DNA from: Tetrahymena elliotti 4EA
Lineage: Eukaryota > Ciliophora > Oligohymenophorea > Hymenostomatida > Tetrahymenidae
Direction: 5' to 3'
Assembly: GCA_000231825.2 (NCBI GenBank)
Contig: JH720320.1
Coordinates: 314,019-378,018, forward strand
Length of the DNA: 64,000 nt
Each line of letters starts with the position of its first letter. Position 1 is the first letter of the stretch. Shown one piece after another: positions 25,648 to 37,234 of the stretch. A program made the translations under genes and the position numbers. Below the pieces are notes generated by a model. That model did no database searches, was not told where the DNA came from, and saw only the letters and a list, made by a program, of their open reading frames with translations.

Positions 25648-27232
25648 ATGAATATTTAGTTAACTAGTTTATTATTAGTCTAAAATTTAATTTACAGATT
25701 GATATATTTTGATGAAATTAGAATTAAATAAGATAAACCTAATTATTTAATAATGTATTCAATTATTTACTAAATTAATTCATTGATTTGTGTAACTGTA
25801 GCCTCAGCTTTACCTACATATCCTTTGACATTTAAATAAAGTGGATGGATAATTTCTACAATTATATTAATGGTTTAAGGCTTGATAAGTGCTAGAACAA
25901 AGAGTGTAATTAATGTTTATCCATCAATATTTTTATGATAGGGATAATTTGATAATTAAATCTAATTTTAAATAGATTTATGCTAAGAATATGAAATTCC
26001 CTTCAGAAAGAATAGATGCAGTTGTTAGTAGAGAATTAGGAAGAAAATGGGGATAATGCTATATTGTTATATCAATTATATACATTATGTAAATTGTGTT
26101 ATTTTACAGTTTCTATGCTTTGAGCATATTTTACTAAATTGTTTCTTATTTCGATGGATTAATTCAAAACTAAGATGCCCAATCAGTAAAAAATTAAAGC
26201 TTAAATGCTGTTTCTACTCTAATAATAGGTCCTTACATTATTTTTTTAATAATAAAAAATTCTGAGAAGAAGATTAAAAAATTAAAATCATTCACTTATT
26301 TCCTTAGGTTTTTATCTATTATATTATATTTAAGCTTTATCTTCTACATTTTTTTTTGCAGCTAAAACTCCTATGATACTGAAGATTAAGCTGAAAGCAT
26401 CTCATTTATACAAATAGCTAAATTTTTATCAAATAATAACTTAGCCTTTGAAAATTAGTTGTGCTAGCATTAAATAGTAACATTTAATGGAAATAAACTT
26501 TCAAAGGAATCTCTTTTCTCAATAAAGTATTCTAATATTTTAGTCTTTTTTATTTATGCTATAGTAGGTAACCTTGGGTACTTTTCTATTAAACATTTAA
26601 ACCCTATTGATCCAGATTAAAACAATATTATATTTGATTATTTTAATGACAATCCTTACAGTTTAACAGTTAAAATTCTCTTAGTTTATCATTTTCTACA
26701 AGGGTCAAGCTATTAATTTGTTCTGTTAAAAAATCTTTTGCAAGAGTTTTTATTGAATTCTACCAAAATCAAAGAAATGGATCTGATAAAAAGAAGACTT
26801 GATATAGTTTTAAAAATTCTATTTTCAATTTTCTTAGTTATGATGAATTTAACTTCAAGCAACTTCTAATATAAGTTTACAATTATATCTGGATCCTTGG
26901 CTGGATTCTTTTTAATTTATTTGGTTCCATACAAATTAAAATTCAAAAAAAACCTTTATATTGAAAAAGTATTAAGCAAAAGAAATAATAAATCAATTTT
27001 TTAAAAATCTCTAAAAGAAGCATAAGAAGAAGAATTAGATATTAAGCCACTTATTGATGAAAATTAGTTAGATTCTAATAAAATTAGTAAAAAAACAATT
27101 AATCTTTATAAATATAACTAAATGTTAATCACCAAAAATTCAAAATTTATTGACAATTTAATTCTCATTTTTGGCTTTTTTATAAGTATGTTTGGTATAT
27201 TTTACTTTATATCAAATTTGATCAATGTATGA
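25648..27232 (+). CDS. Amino-acid permease-like (AAAP family) membrane transporter
   Basis: There are two exons, 25648-25914 and 25976-27232, joined across a 61-nt intron (GTTTAT...AAATAG) in phase 0, giving 507 aa. The first exon holds the N-terminal AAAP-like region: ASALPTYPLTFKQSGWIIST, then GLISARTKSVIN; the FxKSGW-type turn is characteristic. Several hydrophobic helices follow (YIVISIIYIMQIVLFYSFYA; IGPYIIFLI; NILVFFIYAIVGNLGYFSI; FTIISGSLAGFFLIYLVPY; LILIFGFFISMFGIFYFI). They are separated by charged loops, including the acidic QEEELDIKPLIDENQLDSN. It should sit in the plasma or vacuolar membrane and move amino acids or similar solutes with protons. Family placement rests on the N-terminal signature and topology, so it is tentative. 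ATG 25648 is the first after an in-frame TGA; ATG 25753 is the alternative start. Confidence 0.75.
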
Positions 27233-27927
27233 ACCAACACACATAATTTAGATTCCGATGTCTAAAAATTTTTGAAATTTTACTTTTGGATAAAACAATA
27301 CATAAATAAATAAATAAAGTAAAAAAAAAAATGCTTATTTTATATTTCATAAATTATTAATTTTAATCTTAAAATATTAAAATAGAGAGTTCACTTACTG
27401 CTTATTTTAATTTGAAATTTGTAAATCTATTATAAACATTGAAGTCTCTAATTGATTGAAATATTTTTTTTAAAAAATAATAAATAATTAAGCTGTTTTG
27501 TATTCCTAAAATAAATTTATTAAGAAATAAAAATAATATTTCGATTGAAATTTTTGATAAATAAACATAAAAAATATAATGTTTTAGTCTAAAACGTTAA
27601 AATATTCAATACAAAATTTCTAATTTTAAATAGACTGAATAAGGTAATTTGTAATTTTATTAAGAAAACCTTTAATTGGCTCATATCTTTTATTTTGCTA
27701 CTTTTACTTCTACTTATTCAAATAAATAAAAAAATAAACAAAAATACATTATGTAAAGATAATTAAAATGGTTTTCAAGATTTTTTCTTACTCTTACTTT
27801 TTTGAATAAAACTTAATTTTGAATATTTTATGTAGAATTAAGAATTTAAAGTTTTTTTTGTTAAAGGATTAAAAATTTTCTTATTTATCAGCAAAGAAGT
27901 AAAGTAAAAAAGAAATTTGTACAGTGC
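27233..27927. other. Convergent AT-rich intergenic stretch
   Basis: Lies between the 3' ends of the transporter (plus) and the secreted Cys-rich gene (minus). No gene is seen. Confidence 0.5.
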
Positions 27928-28287
27928 TCAATATAAGATAATCAACAATAAAATAATTATTATTTCTGCTTTAGTTATATATGAATAATTTGTAGAATAG
28001 CACTTTAAAATTGAGTACCCAAAGGATTAAACTAATTAATTAGGACATTTTTTGATGCAATCTTGTATGCACTACTCATAAGTAGGAAGAGATATTGTTG
28101 AAGAAGCACAAGCTACATAGCATTATCCAAAATTTCCATAATCTACCTAACAGACAGTATCAATACCGGAGCATGGAGTTTGTATACTTTATATGCAAGA
28201 GTATAATTTGGAACTTTATATTGTTTGTTAACCTAAAATAGATTAGACGAGTACAACAATAATTAATCCTTAACTGTAAAATTTCAT
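27928..28287 (-). CDS. Secreted Cys-rich small protein with C-terminal membrane segment
   Basis: 119 aa from ATG 28287 to TGA 27930-27928. A signal peptide (MKFYSQGLIIVVLVQSILGQ) leads into a compact cysteine-rich domain: SCIQSIQTPCSGIDTVCQV, GQCYVACASS, EQCIQDCIKKC and LKCYST. It contains ten cysteines. The protein ends in a purely hydrophobic segment (AEIIIILLLIILY), so it is a type I or GPI-anchored surface protein. The cysteine spacing suggests several disulphides, but I recognise no family. It resembles the other short secreted proteins in this window in layout, not in sequence. Confidence 0.85.
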
Positions 28288-28917
28288 AAGAAGCTTATAA
28301 TGAATATGTGAATCAGTTGAAAATTTAGTTAATTAACAAGAATATTTAGATTAAATTTGGATGATCTATTTTATTTTTGATCGATTTTTTAGCGTTTTAT
28401 TGTTTTATAGGTTATTTAAGTAGCAATTTTTACTTACTAAATATAATACAAAAAAATTCTATGGTAATTATAAAATTTATTTATTTAATCAAAAATTTTT
28501 TTACCAAAAAAGAAATACACAAATTTATTTTTTTTATAAAAGACAATAAGTTTTTTGTATTTAATTCCTTAAAATAAACAATTTTTATCAATGAATATTT
28601 TTTGTCTGCAAGAAAAATGCTGATTAAATATATATAAGAATCATTATATATTTTTTGCTAGTATGATTGTTTCGAGAAAATACAACAAATATTGATTTGT
28701 TTTTCAAAAATTAAAAAAGTGAATTCTAATTTGAGGGTTTTTGATTAAAATTAAAATTTTAAATTCGTAAAGGTTAGAATGAAATAAATATAATATTACA
28801 TTTTGTATTAATATTTTAAAAATAATTTATTAAAGTTAAGAATATAATGAGGACTTGCTGATTTAAAATTTCTCATTTATCTTTTATTAAATAGTTTTTT
28901 GAAATATTATAATATAT
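28288..28917. other. AT-rich intergenic stretch
   Basis: No gene. A 66-codon plus frame at 28377 consists almost only of Phe, Ile, Lys, Leu and Asn and looks like translated A/T noise. Confidence 0.5.
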
Positions 28918-31021
28918 TCAGATTAGATTTTAAGAGTTTTTATTATCTAAAATACTAGATAAAATTTTATTTTTCTAAATTTTATCTTTGATTTGACGTG
29001 CTTTCTTCTCAAATTCAGATTTAGATTCTTCAAAAACTTGAGGTTTTAAGGACATAAGACCTATAATCTAAACAGGAGTTGTATCTTTAAATGAATACCA
29101 ATCTAACTAAAAGTCTTCTTTTTAATACTCTTTTTTGTGCTTTTGAAGTTTGTTATCAAGCATAGATTTTAGAGTGTCATGTACTACATATCTCATTTCT
29201 CTATCTTAAAGTTTAGGTTTGAATTTTATTTTTTATATTTTTTATTTTAAATCTAATTCTGTTAAAAACAATTCCGCTTTCTGCATTTCAAAGAGCAAAG
29301 ATCCTTAGAGTCCTTGATCTTTTAATACTTTTTTTTGTGATTTCTCCAAATTTTTCCTTTCTTATTCAAGACAATCCTCATACAAAGAGTATAACTCAAA
29401 GAAATTATTGCAATTAGAAATTAATTTATTTTTAATGTTCAAGTTTTTAGAACGATATTTTTCTATTTACTTATTAATTTACTAAAGTTCAATCATTTCG
29501 GTATTCTAAAAATCTTGAGTATTTAAGAAAGAATAATTATTCTTTTACTAGCTAAATTGATTTTACAAACAATATTATTAATTAATAAACTTTAATTAAT
29601 CTTTAAATAAATTACCTTTATTATAGTTAAATAGATTGAGAAAGTATTCTCTTTGATGTATTTGGATTAAGAGTTATATAGCTTTTTGAGTTGCTATTAT
29701 TTTATAATTTTTTGCTAATTATTGATTAGTCATTGTAATTTTCTTGGACTTATAATTGAGAAATTTAACTTAAATTTTAAATATTGTTTAGTTATGAGTT
29801 TTATAGAGTTTTCATACTGATTGAGTGGTTTCTCTTAACCATTTTTAAAGTCCCACAATAAGCTTCTATTTTAGCTAAAGGATCATTTTAAATTGTGTAC
29901 CTTTAAGTAGAGCTAGAATTTCTTTTACTTTAAATATTTGGTGAGATTCGAGATGTTTATGCCTTTTAATTACTTTTTGGAATATTTAAGTAAGTATTCT
30001 AATTGTTCTTATTATTAGGAACACTATGTAAAGAATCATTTAAACTAGGTTAACCAATACTACTAGCATTAAACTTTTAAGTAATGTCTAAATGATTATT
30101 ATCTAGCTAAGTATAATTTTATGAATCATTTTAAGAAAGGATATTTATTTTAAATGGTTGTGCTTTTAATGAAAGCTCTTTTTGTATTTTATAATCTTCT
30201 AACATATTTTAAAGCTCAATAATCTATTTAGAATAATTAAGATTATCTCTGTTTTTAGAAGATAATTAATCCTTGCGATATTTGTAAATTTAATATAAAC
30301 CCAAAGCCTGCTCTTCTTCTTTCTTGATATTGACTTTCATAATTTCTATATCTCGTTTTAAATTCTCTGAGAATGTTTAATAATTTTCTAATTGCTGCAT
30401 CATAACTTAAACTTATTAATCTTTGTTGATTTTGCCTTCCATATTTTTTAACTCTTCAAAATAAACTTATAATTTTTCGCGGACTTTTTATAAATAGTTA
30501 ACCAAAAGGTAATAGCGCCGATCAAGAAAACCTCTCATATCCATCGTTGAATTATCTAAATGTTCCTATAAACCCGAAACATATCCATCAACATTTTTTT
30601 TAGCCTTAGTTGTTTTTTGCAAATCTTATTCTTTAAATTCAACAGAACCAAAACCTAATCTTTTAAATTTTAAATCAAATTCCTAATCCCTTTATTTTTT
30701 TTTATTTCTTGACTAGGGAGTGCCTTAAATAGAAGCTTCTTCACTCAATGCAGAGAGTTTCCTTCCAATACCCATATCATTTTTTATTTAATCTATCTGC
30801 TTATTTATAATATTTTTACTTGCCAACATTTATGATATTTACAAATCTTAAGGATATTCTTCAACTGATGACTTTCTGGTAGCTTCATTATCCTTTATTT
30901 AATTTTTTGAAGGCTATTAACTATGGTCTGAGTTTTTAATGCTGCTAGTAGATTTCTTCATTTCATTTTATTCTTAAATAATTGATAAACTTTAATTCTA
31001 CAGCTTTTGGCTTTCATTCAT
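28918..31021 (-). CDS. Coiled-coil protein, 679 aa, unknown
   Basis: There are two exons on minus, 31021-29616 and 29551-28918, with a 64-nt intron (GTAATT...CAATTTAG) joined in phase 2. Residues 1-140 are Ser/Gln/Lys-rich. From about 180 (MRGFLDRRYYLLVNYLQKV) a long heptad-like helix runs through NMEGKINKDQQVQVMMQQLE and KVNIKKEEEQALGLYQIYKY. A disordered Asn/Ser/Gln-rich middle follows (DNNHLDITQ, TSRISPNIQSKRNSS). The second exon is a second helical region (IEKYRSKNLNIKNKLISNC; LEQERKNLEKSQKKVLKDQG). The end, IIGLMSLKPQVFEESKSEFE, is globular-looking. No family is recognised; cytoskeletal or basal-body roles are common for such ciliate proteins but are only a guess. No signal peptide or membrane segment is seen. 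Confidence 0.82.
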
Positions 31022-31558
31022 TTTAATAAATTCCTTTAATCCTTTAAAAAATAAATAGTTACTTTTTTAATAATAAATAATGTAATAAAATAAACTTGCA
31101 ATATATTTATTCATTCATTCATATTGCCAATCAAAATTTATTTTTTCTATGAGATTTACAAAAGTAAAATTTATTGATATTTGATCTTAATATGATAAAA
31201 CTTTATTTAAAAGTTTAAGTTTTCATAATTTAAAAATGTTTTAATTAATTTATTAAACCTTTTAGGTATTGTGCTTTAACTTTTAAAGATTTTTTACTTT
31301 TTTTTAGGTTTTTATTTAATCACATAAAAAAGTTCCAAATTATTTTTAAAATAAAATAAGCATATTAATAGATTTGATAAATTTATTTTATCAAAAAATT
31401 TTAAATATTACCCAAAAAAGACTTCTTTATTCAAAAGCTTTGATAATGAATCTTTAAAAAACTAAAAAAATATAAAAAATGATGAATAGGTAATTTTTTT
31501 ACAATAAAATTATTTAATTTATTTGAAATTTTACTTAGACTATCCTCCTATTTTCAAT
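31022..31558. other. AT-rich intergenic stretch
   Basis: No firm gene. The plus frame that feeds into the small ORF at 31559 stays open back to at least 31360 (with YPKKTSLFKSFDNESLKN), but has no ATG there. Confidence 0.4.
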
Positions 31559-31690
31559 ATGTATGCAGTTACTAATAGTAACGATTTAAGTTTACCTCAA
31601 AAAAATGATCTAAATTTTTATAGAAGTAAGATTAGAAGAAGAAAAATGTATTCAGATATCTATTCAAGAAAATTTCAATAAATTATTTGA
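31559..31690 (+). CDS. Small basic ORF or 3' exon, unknown
   Basis: 43 codons from ATG 31559 to TGA 31688-31690: MYAVTNSNDLSLPQKNDLNF then YRSKIRRRKMYSDIYSRKF. The composition (Arg, Asp, Ser, Pro) looks more like protein than the flanking DNA. The frame is open upstream through YLDYPPIFN, so this could be the last exon of a gene whose first exon I cannot place. No family is recognised. Confidence 0.35.
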
Positions 31691-32021
31691 ATAAAAAACA
31701 ATAAATTTAAATTAAAGTTTAAAACTATGAATAAAAGTTAATTAAGTTCATAAAATGATTATTGCTTTTGCTAGCTTTTCTTTTCTTTTCTTTGAGAAGA
31801 AAATTTTGAAACTTGAAAGAAGATAAAATTTCAAATTATTTTAAATAAATTGTAAATTATTGAGATTTCAAAAAAATAATTTTGTTTTAATTTTATGATT
31901 AAATAAATACCCTTTTTATTTTTTCTGTCAACGAAGATATATAAAATAAATAAAAAATAAAAATTTATATTAATAATTAGTAAGCACACAACAGTTTTGA
32001 TGTTTAATATTGAATAAATTT

Positions 32022-35000
32022 TCAAAAAGTAGATTTTTTTTAAGAATGAATTGTTTTAGGTTTTGGACAGTGAATATTTAGTAAAAATTCCCACATATTT
32101 TCATCATCTGTAAATCCGTCGACAGGCCAATTAGTTTCCTTTCTCGTGAGCCTTTGTGGAAGAGATTGTTTAACTGTACTTGAAACATAAATACAGTTAT
32201 TATTTTTCTAATGTCTTGGTTGTGAGTTAGAAATACTACTGTCTTGATAAGTTGTGCTAGTAGTACATTATTTAGGAGAAGTTGGTTCGGTACTTTCGTT
32301 TTTGCTTTCAAAGACAATAGATTTTCCATCTATCATATTTATACTGCATGGTATTTATTCATTTTCATTATTCACTTGCTCATCTTAAAGGTTTTGATTA
32401 GTTTCATTTTATTCTGTTCTTATATTATTTGTAATATTTTATAGTGTATTTGGGTTCTTTGATTTGGTTAGGATTTTAGAAGGGCTTGCTATTTGAGATG
32501 TAGATTTATTAATCAAAGGTTACTTTTAAAGGATTTTTGTTTTAGGAAAAATCACATCAAGAGTTAGCTTAAATGCATCATCTAACATACGAGGTAGTGT
32601 CATTTGTAAATGAGGAGAAGATTCATCAAGACAGGGATTTGTATTAATTTCTAAAAGCCAAATATTAAATTTATCATCTACTAAAAAATCATAACCATAT
32701 ATCTCAAAAGTATATTTTCTATCTTCTGGGTTGATTTTTCTTTTTACACAATTCATAGTATGATAGACAATATCTTTCATATCTTAATGCATTTTATTGG
32801 TATCACAATCATTAGGATGGTAAGTTTTGCAATATTTAAAGAAATTAGCAAGACTGATTTAGTTTCCATTTTCGAATTCTCCATAATTATCTGCATACCT
32901 TTAAACTGCATTATTTGTGAGATGGATGAAGTGATTATTAATCTAGTTATTATCTAAATTAAATTTTTGTCCAGATGTTCTAATGACACTTTCTTTAAAA
33001 AAATATACATCCATAGTGTGTGTTACCAATACCCAAGCACGTATGTCAAATTTTCTATTATTTATCAGCATAGGACGCTCCACATATTTTTGTACAACGA
33101 ACTGGTGACATTTAATAACACTTACAGGGTCTTTGCTTGAATTAGCTAAAGTATTCTTTCTCTTTTTCAGCTATTCAGCATTTTAGTCTTGTTAATTTTT
33201 TTCAGGTGATTAGTTTTCATTTGATCTTATTTGAGGAGAGATGGATGAAATCTTTAAAAATAAATATTAATGAAATAATTTTTTTCAATTAAAATTACAT
33301 GTAATGATTGATGATGGCTTTATAGCTATGAAATGACTTTTTACTGATATTAAAACTAATTTTTGACATCACTTTATTCTTAATCTTAATTCTGATTAGC
33401 TTCTTTCTCTTAAGAGTTCTCATTTTTCTGCAATTAAACTTATGATTCAATTATTTATTGTTATTATTATTATTGTTGTTGTTATTGTTATTATTCTTAC
33501 TCCTACTTTGGAACTGGTTCTTTTTTCTTTACTAAAGGCTTCTCTTCCATTCCAACATAGTATTCTTAAATATATTTCTCTAATTATTCAAGTTAATTAA
33601 AAATATAAATTCCTCTTCCTCTATTTGTACCAGTTGGTTTTAAAAACCAGAAATAGTTTTCTCCATTTGCAAATGATTCATGCATTTTTGGCTTAGAGAA
33701 AGGGTTGAGTTTTTCTTTTTTTTCTTACATAGGATATTGCATAAGAGGTTTTAAGCGTTTAACAAATTCATTGACAGCCTTTTTAGGATTGTCTGGTTTT
33801 TTAAGAACAGAACTGTTCTTAGGAATGTATTTATAAAAAAACTTGGCAAATCTTCTGAAAGAAGACTCACAATTTTCATCATCTAAATCAATCAAAAATG
33901 TAAGGGGCGTTAAAGTAAATAAATTAATCTTATTTTATTCACAATAAGGCTTTAAGTTTTTTATTAAAGTGTATTTGCATGTTAGTTCTTTATGAAACTC
34001 TAAATGATTAACTAGCTATTTCATGCCTACTCCAATTCTATCAAATTTTACTACCTAGCTGATGGGGCACCATCTAAAGTTATATGCAGTATTATGGGTT
34101 TCGATAGCTCTCCAATTTTCTCTAGTTTCCATAACACGTTTAACAATAAGACAATTATTACCATAATTGACTATGTATTTATAAAATGATTCTTCTTTGT
34201 TCTGAATAATTTACTGAAAATTTTAGAAATTAGGAGACATATGTACATTTTGCATATTGTTAGAATTATATTAAACTTATTAGGAACAACTTCTGCCTAC
34301 TCCTTATTGCTAGTAATTAGAAGCTTACTGATTATAAACTGAAGTAAAATTGCTGTTTTATTCAGAAACTTATCTATTAAGCTCGTTGATAAAAAATTAT
34401 CTACCTTATAAAGGTGATTTATGAGTCTAATTTGAATTATTATAGTGTATTTTTAATAGTTGATTATTTTCTGATGGTTTTTCATTATAGATTACTTTCT
34501 ATTTAGGAGAAGTATTTTGGTTTTATGTAGCATTTTTGCTTGGTTAATTTTGTTAAAAGTTTGAAATTTAGCTAAAAATGTCTGGTTTATTTGTTTAGAA
34601 TCCTAATAGCGGATAATTTTTTACACTAGACAATGTTCTGCCTATGCTATTTGCTTAATGATAAGATGATTCAAATTGTTGCTACTAGAGACCTGAGTAG
34701 CTAAAGATTGAAGATGGAGTATTATTATTAGTTCCTGTCTCTTATTTGGCTTAATTCCAATGGTAACCTGTATCATAAAATGTTTATCCTTTTATCAGGT
34801 TAGAGGTATAAGGCTGATTCTGTTATCTTTATTACTTATTTCCATATTAAGCTGTTTATATTCTATAATTACTATCTCCTAGCAAGCGCACTGGACTTAC
34901 TTTATTCTCTCTTGAGTGCTTCTCTATTTTTTTTGCTATCAAAACAATATGCTAGACTTAGCTAGGCTTGAAATCACTTTTATATTCATTTTAGTACTCA

Positions 35001-35134
35001 TAGTATCTTTTTTTATAACTACCTAAAATAGGTGACTGCAGATAACCTTATGGCGTTTAGTCTTTTTGCTGATAATTGGATGAAGAGATTTTATTAATCT
35101 CTGGAATACTATTACTAATATTTGAGGATTGCAT
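32022..35134 (-). CDS. Tubulin-tyrosine-ligase-like (TTLL) enzyme with Gln-rich insert
   Basis: There are two exons on minus, 35134-33299 and 33251-32022, with a 47-nt intron, giving 1,021 aa. Residues 1-300 are disordered (Ser, Gln, Asn, Tyr). The TTL domain starts near 310 (GNNCLIVKRVMETRENWRAI). It continues with TPLTFLIDLDDE and the nucleotide-binding WFLKPTGTNRGRGIYIFN (K499). FVVQKYVERPMLINNRKFD, IRAWVLVTH and HLTNNAVQ follow, then the metal-binding WLLEINTNPCLDESSPHL (E813, N815, N817). These enzymes are ATP-grasp ligases that add amino acids to tubulin tails, modifying axonemal and cortical microtubules. The C-terminal 170 residues are disordered, Asn/Ser/Thr-rich. Between GRGIYIFN and FVVQKYVE lies an insertion of about 150 residues with a poly-Gln run, unusual inside the catalytic fold. 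Glutamylase versus glycylase activity is not decided here. Confidence 0.93.
33455..33496. repeat. TTATTG/TTATTA trinucleotide run encoding poly-Gln
   Basis: A run of tta, ttg and att-type triplets on plus reads on minus as about 14 consecutive Gln (TAA, TAG-type and CAA codons) at residues 546-560 of the TTLL protein. The mixed codons suggest old expansion rather than a pure, fresh slippage tract. Confidence 0.85.
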
Positions 35135-35398
35135 TTGTATGAAGTTTTTTTGCAAAATATTAATATATTATTCCTAGAAAGGAGATTCAAATTAATAAAT
35201 TTTACAAAATGAATGAATAAGCGAAAGAAATAAAAAATACTAATTAAAATTAATTAAAATTTAATTTTTTTAAACACAATAATATTTTTAATAGTATGAT
35301 TTAATGGATTTCAATTTGTGGTTTTCATCAAATTAATAAATTTATTAAGTAAAAGTTCATCATTAAAAAATATAAAAAGATAAAACACAAATATTATT

Positions 35399-37234
35399 TC
35401 AATGTTTTTAATTTACTTTATAAAGAGATTCTATATATTAAATATGTTGAATTTCTTCACTGAAGAAATCAGGGAAGTATTATAGCAAAGTGCTTTTACA
35501 TTACTCTGCTTCCATTTCTTAGTTGTTTAGCTTATAGCATTTGTAGAGTTCAAATAGATAGTAATCGTTTTCTCCACTTAATTGGATAGCTTTATTATAT
35601 GATATAATAGCATCCTTGATTTTTCCAGACTAAAGCTAAATCTATCCACAGAAATAATGATAATTGGATTCTTCAGGTTAGAGCTTAATGAGCTCTTTAA
35701 ATTAATTAATAGCATTATCTAATTACTTCTGATTGCGGTAAAGAGATGCTAAATTAACTCTATGTTGTAGTGAGTCCTTATAAAATTCAACCAATTTTAA
35801 CTCTGACTGGATGGCTAGATCGACTTAATTATTTAATAAAAACAATTAAGTGAAAAAATTAAACATCATGCACTTTTATTTTTCTAAATTCAAGTTTTGT
35901 TTCATAAATTGTTATTCCATCTTTTTAAAGTACTCTTCAACCTTTTTCTAAGAAAATGGAATTGTATTTTAACAATAAATCTGGCCATTTTCAGATGCCT
36001 TAGTAGCATTATTTTTTTCTTCAAGGCTTTACAAAAGATTTATGCAATCGATATTTTCTCTAAAGAAATCATCAGAATTAATACCTTTTAAGATATACTC
36101 TTGTGCCTTTTCTATATCTTTCTTGGCTGCAAAAATATTAGCTAATCTTAAATAACTTTCAACATCAACTTCTTTAGCTTATATGTTTTTTTCTAAACAT
36201 TCTATGCACTTTTCCATGTTTCCAATTTATTCATAGCAAAGAGCCAAATCATAATAAGGAAGAGGATTTTCTGGTTATTATTTTAAGCAAGCTTCTAAAT
36301 GTTCTACTCCAAGCATACCTTCTCCTACGAACCTTAAATTTTAACCAAGATTATATCTTGCTTTATAATTTTAAGGATCTCCTTCAACGGCACGTAATAA
36401 AAAGCAAGTACTAGATTCATAATCTCCTTTTCTTTTTAATATCATGCCAACATTTAGATTTGCTTGTGGATGCTTTTAGTTTTCTGAAATATCAATAACT
36501 TTTTAGTAAGATTTCATAGCTTCTTCTAAATCTCCTTTACATTCCTACAAAAAACCCAAAAGATATAGAATGTCTTCATTTTGAGGTACTCTTTCATGTT
36601 GTTACTTTAAGAAATTGATACCTCTTTCAATCTAGTTTTCTGCTATATAATATTCAATCAGATCTTATTTTACTAGTAAAGCATTATGTTCAATTGTCTT
36701 TTCTGAATAATTAAAAAACTATTCCATTTCTTTGGTCTACAAATAAAGTTAAGCAAGCTCGTAACATGAAGCTTCAATTAAAAATGATAAGCTTTCATTA
36801 TGCTTATCTTGATTAATTGCAAGCTCTAAGCTCTCAATCAAGTTTTTAAACTCCTTAATTGATTCTTATACTAATCCTTCTTTCTTAAGACTATAAGCAA
36901 GTAAATATCTTACCCTGCTCTCATCTTATATTGACTTTGATTGTAGAATATCTCTACATTTATCTACAGCTTTTTAAAAAGAATTGTTGCTAATCAATTC
37001 ATTTATGTATCTTGTTTCTTTATTTTGAATATACAATTCAGTTTAATTCAATAAATTATGAATTTTTTGGTTAACTTTATGATCATCTTACTCATTCTTT
37101 ATGCTAAACTATTATCTCACATTTTAACACATATAGAAATTACTATTGTGTAATTTAAATAAGTTCTAAAGTGGTTGCTTTTTATAAGAAAGTCTTATTG
37201 TCAGCTATACTAAACTTTTTCTAAATACTTCCAT
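35399..37234 (-). CDS. Tetratricopeptide-repeat (TPR) protein, 611 aa
   Basis: A single exon from ATG 37234 to TGA 35401-35399. Residues 1-45 (MEVFRKSLVQLTIRLSYKKQ...) are rich in Arg/Lys with almost no acidic residues, as in a mitochondrial presequence. From about 75 onward, helical TPR units are evident: EDILYLLGFLQECKGDLEEA, HPQANLNVGMILKRKGDYES, KARYNLGQNLRFVGEG, LPYYDLALCYEQIGNMEKC and VESYLRLANIFAAKKDIEKA. A second block follows near the C-terminus (HRVNLASLYRNQKQLDNAI; YHYFCGQIQLQSGKIKDAI). TPRs are protein-interaction scaffolds. Close packing with the TTLL gene (265 bp apart, same strand) may be chance. Candidate roles are mitochondrial or ciliary transport assembly; neither is shown by the sequence. 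Confidence 0.9.

Noticed and set aside
26047..26265. 72-aa plus-strand ORF
   Set aside because: Out of frame with the transporter exon that covers it; the transporter frame stays open far longer and matches a family.
28377..28577. 66-aa plus-strand ORF
   Set aside because: Composition of translated A/T noise, no motif, no neighbouring exon.
32244..32957. Two plus-strand ORFs of about 65 aa
   Set aside because: Antisense to the C-terminal part of the TTLL gene, whose motifs fix the true frame and strand.
35897..36091. 64-aa plus-strand ORF
   Set aside because: Antisense to the TPR gene.
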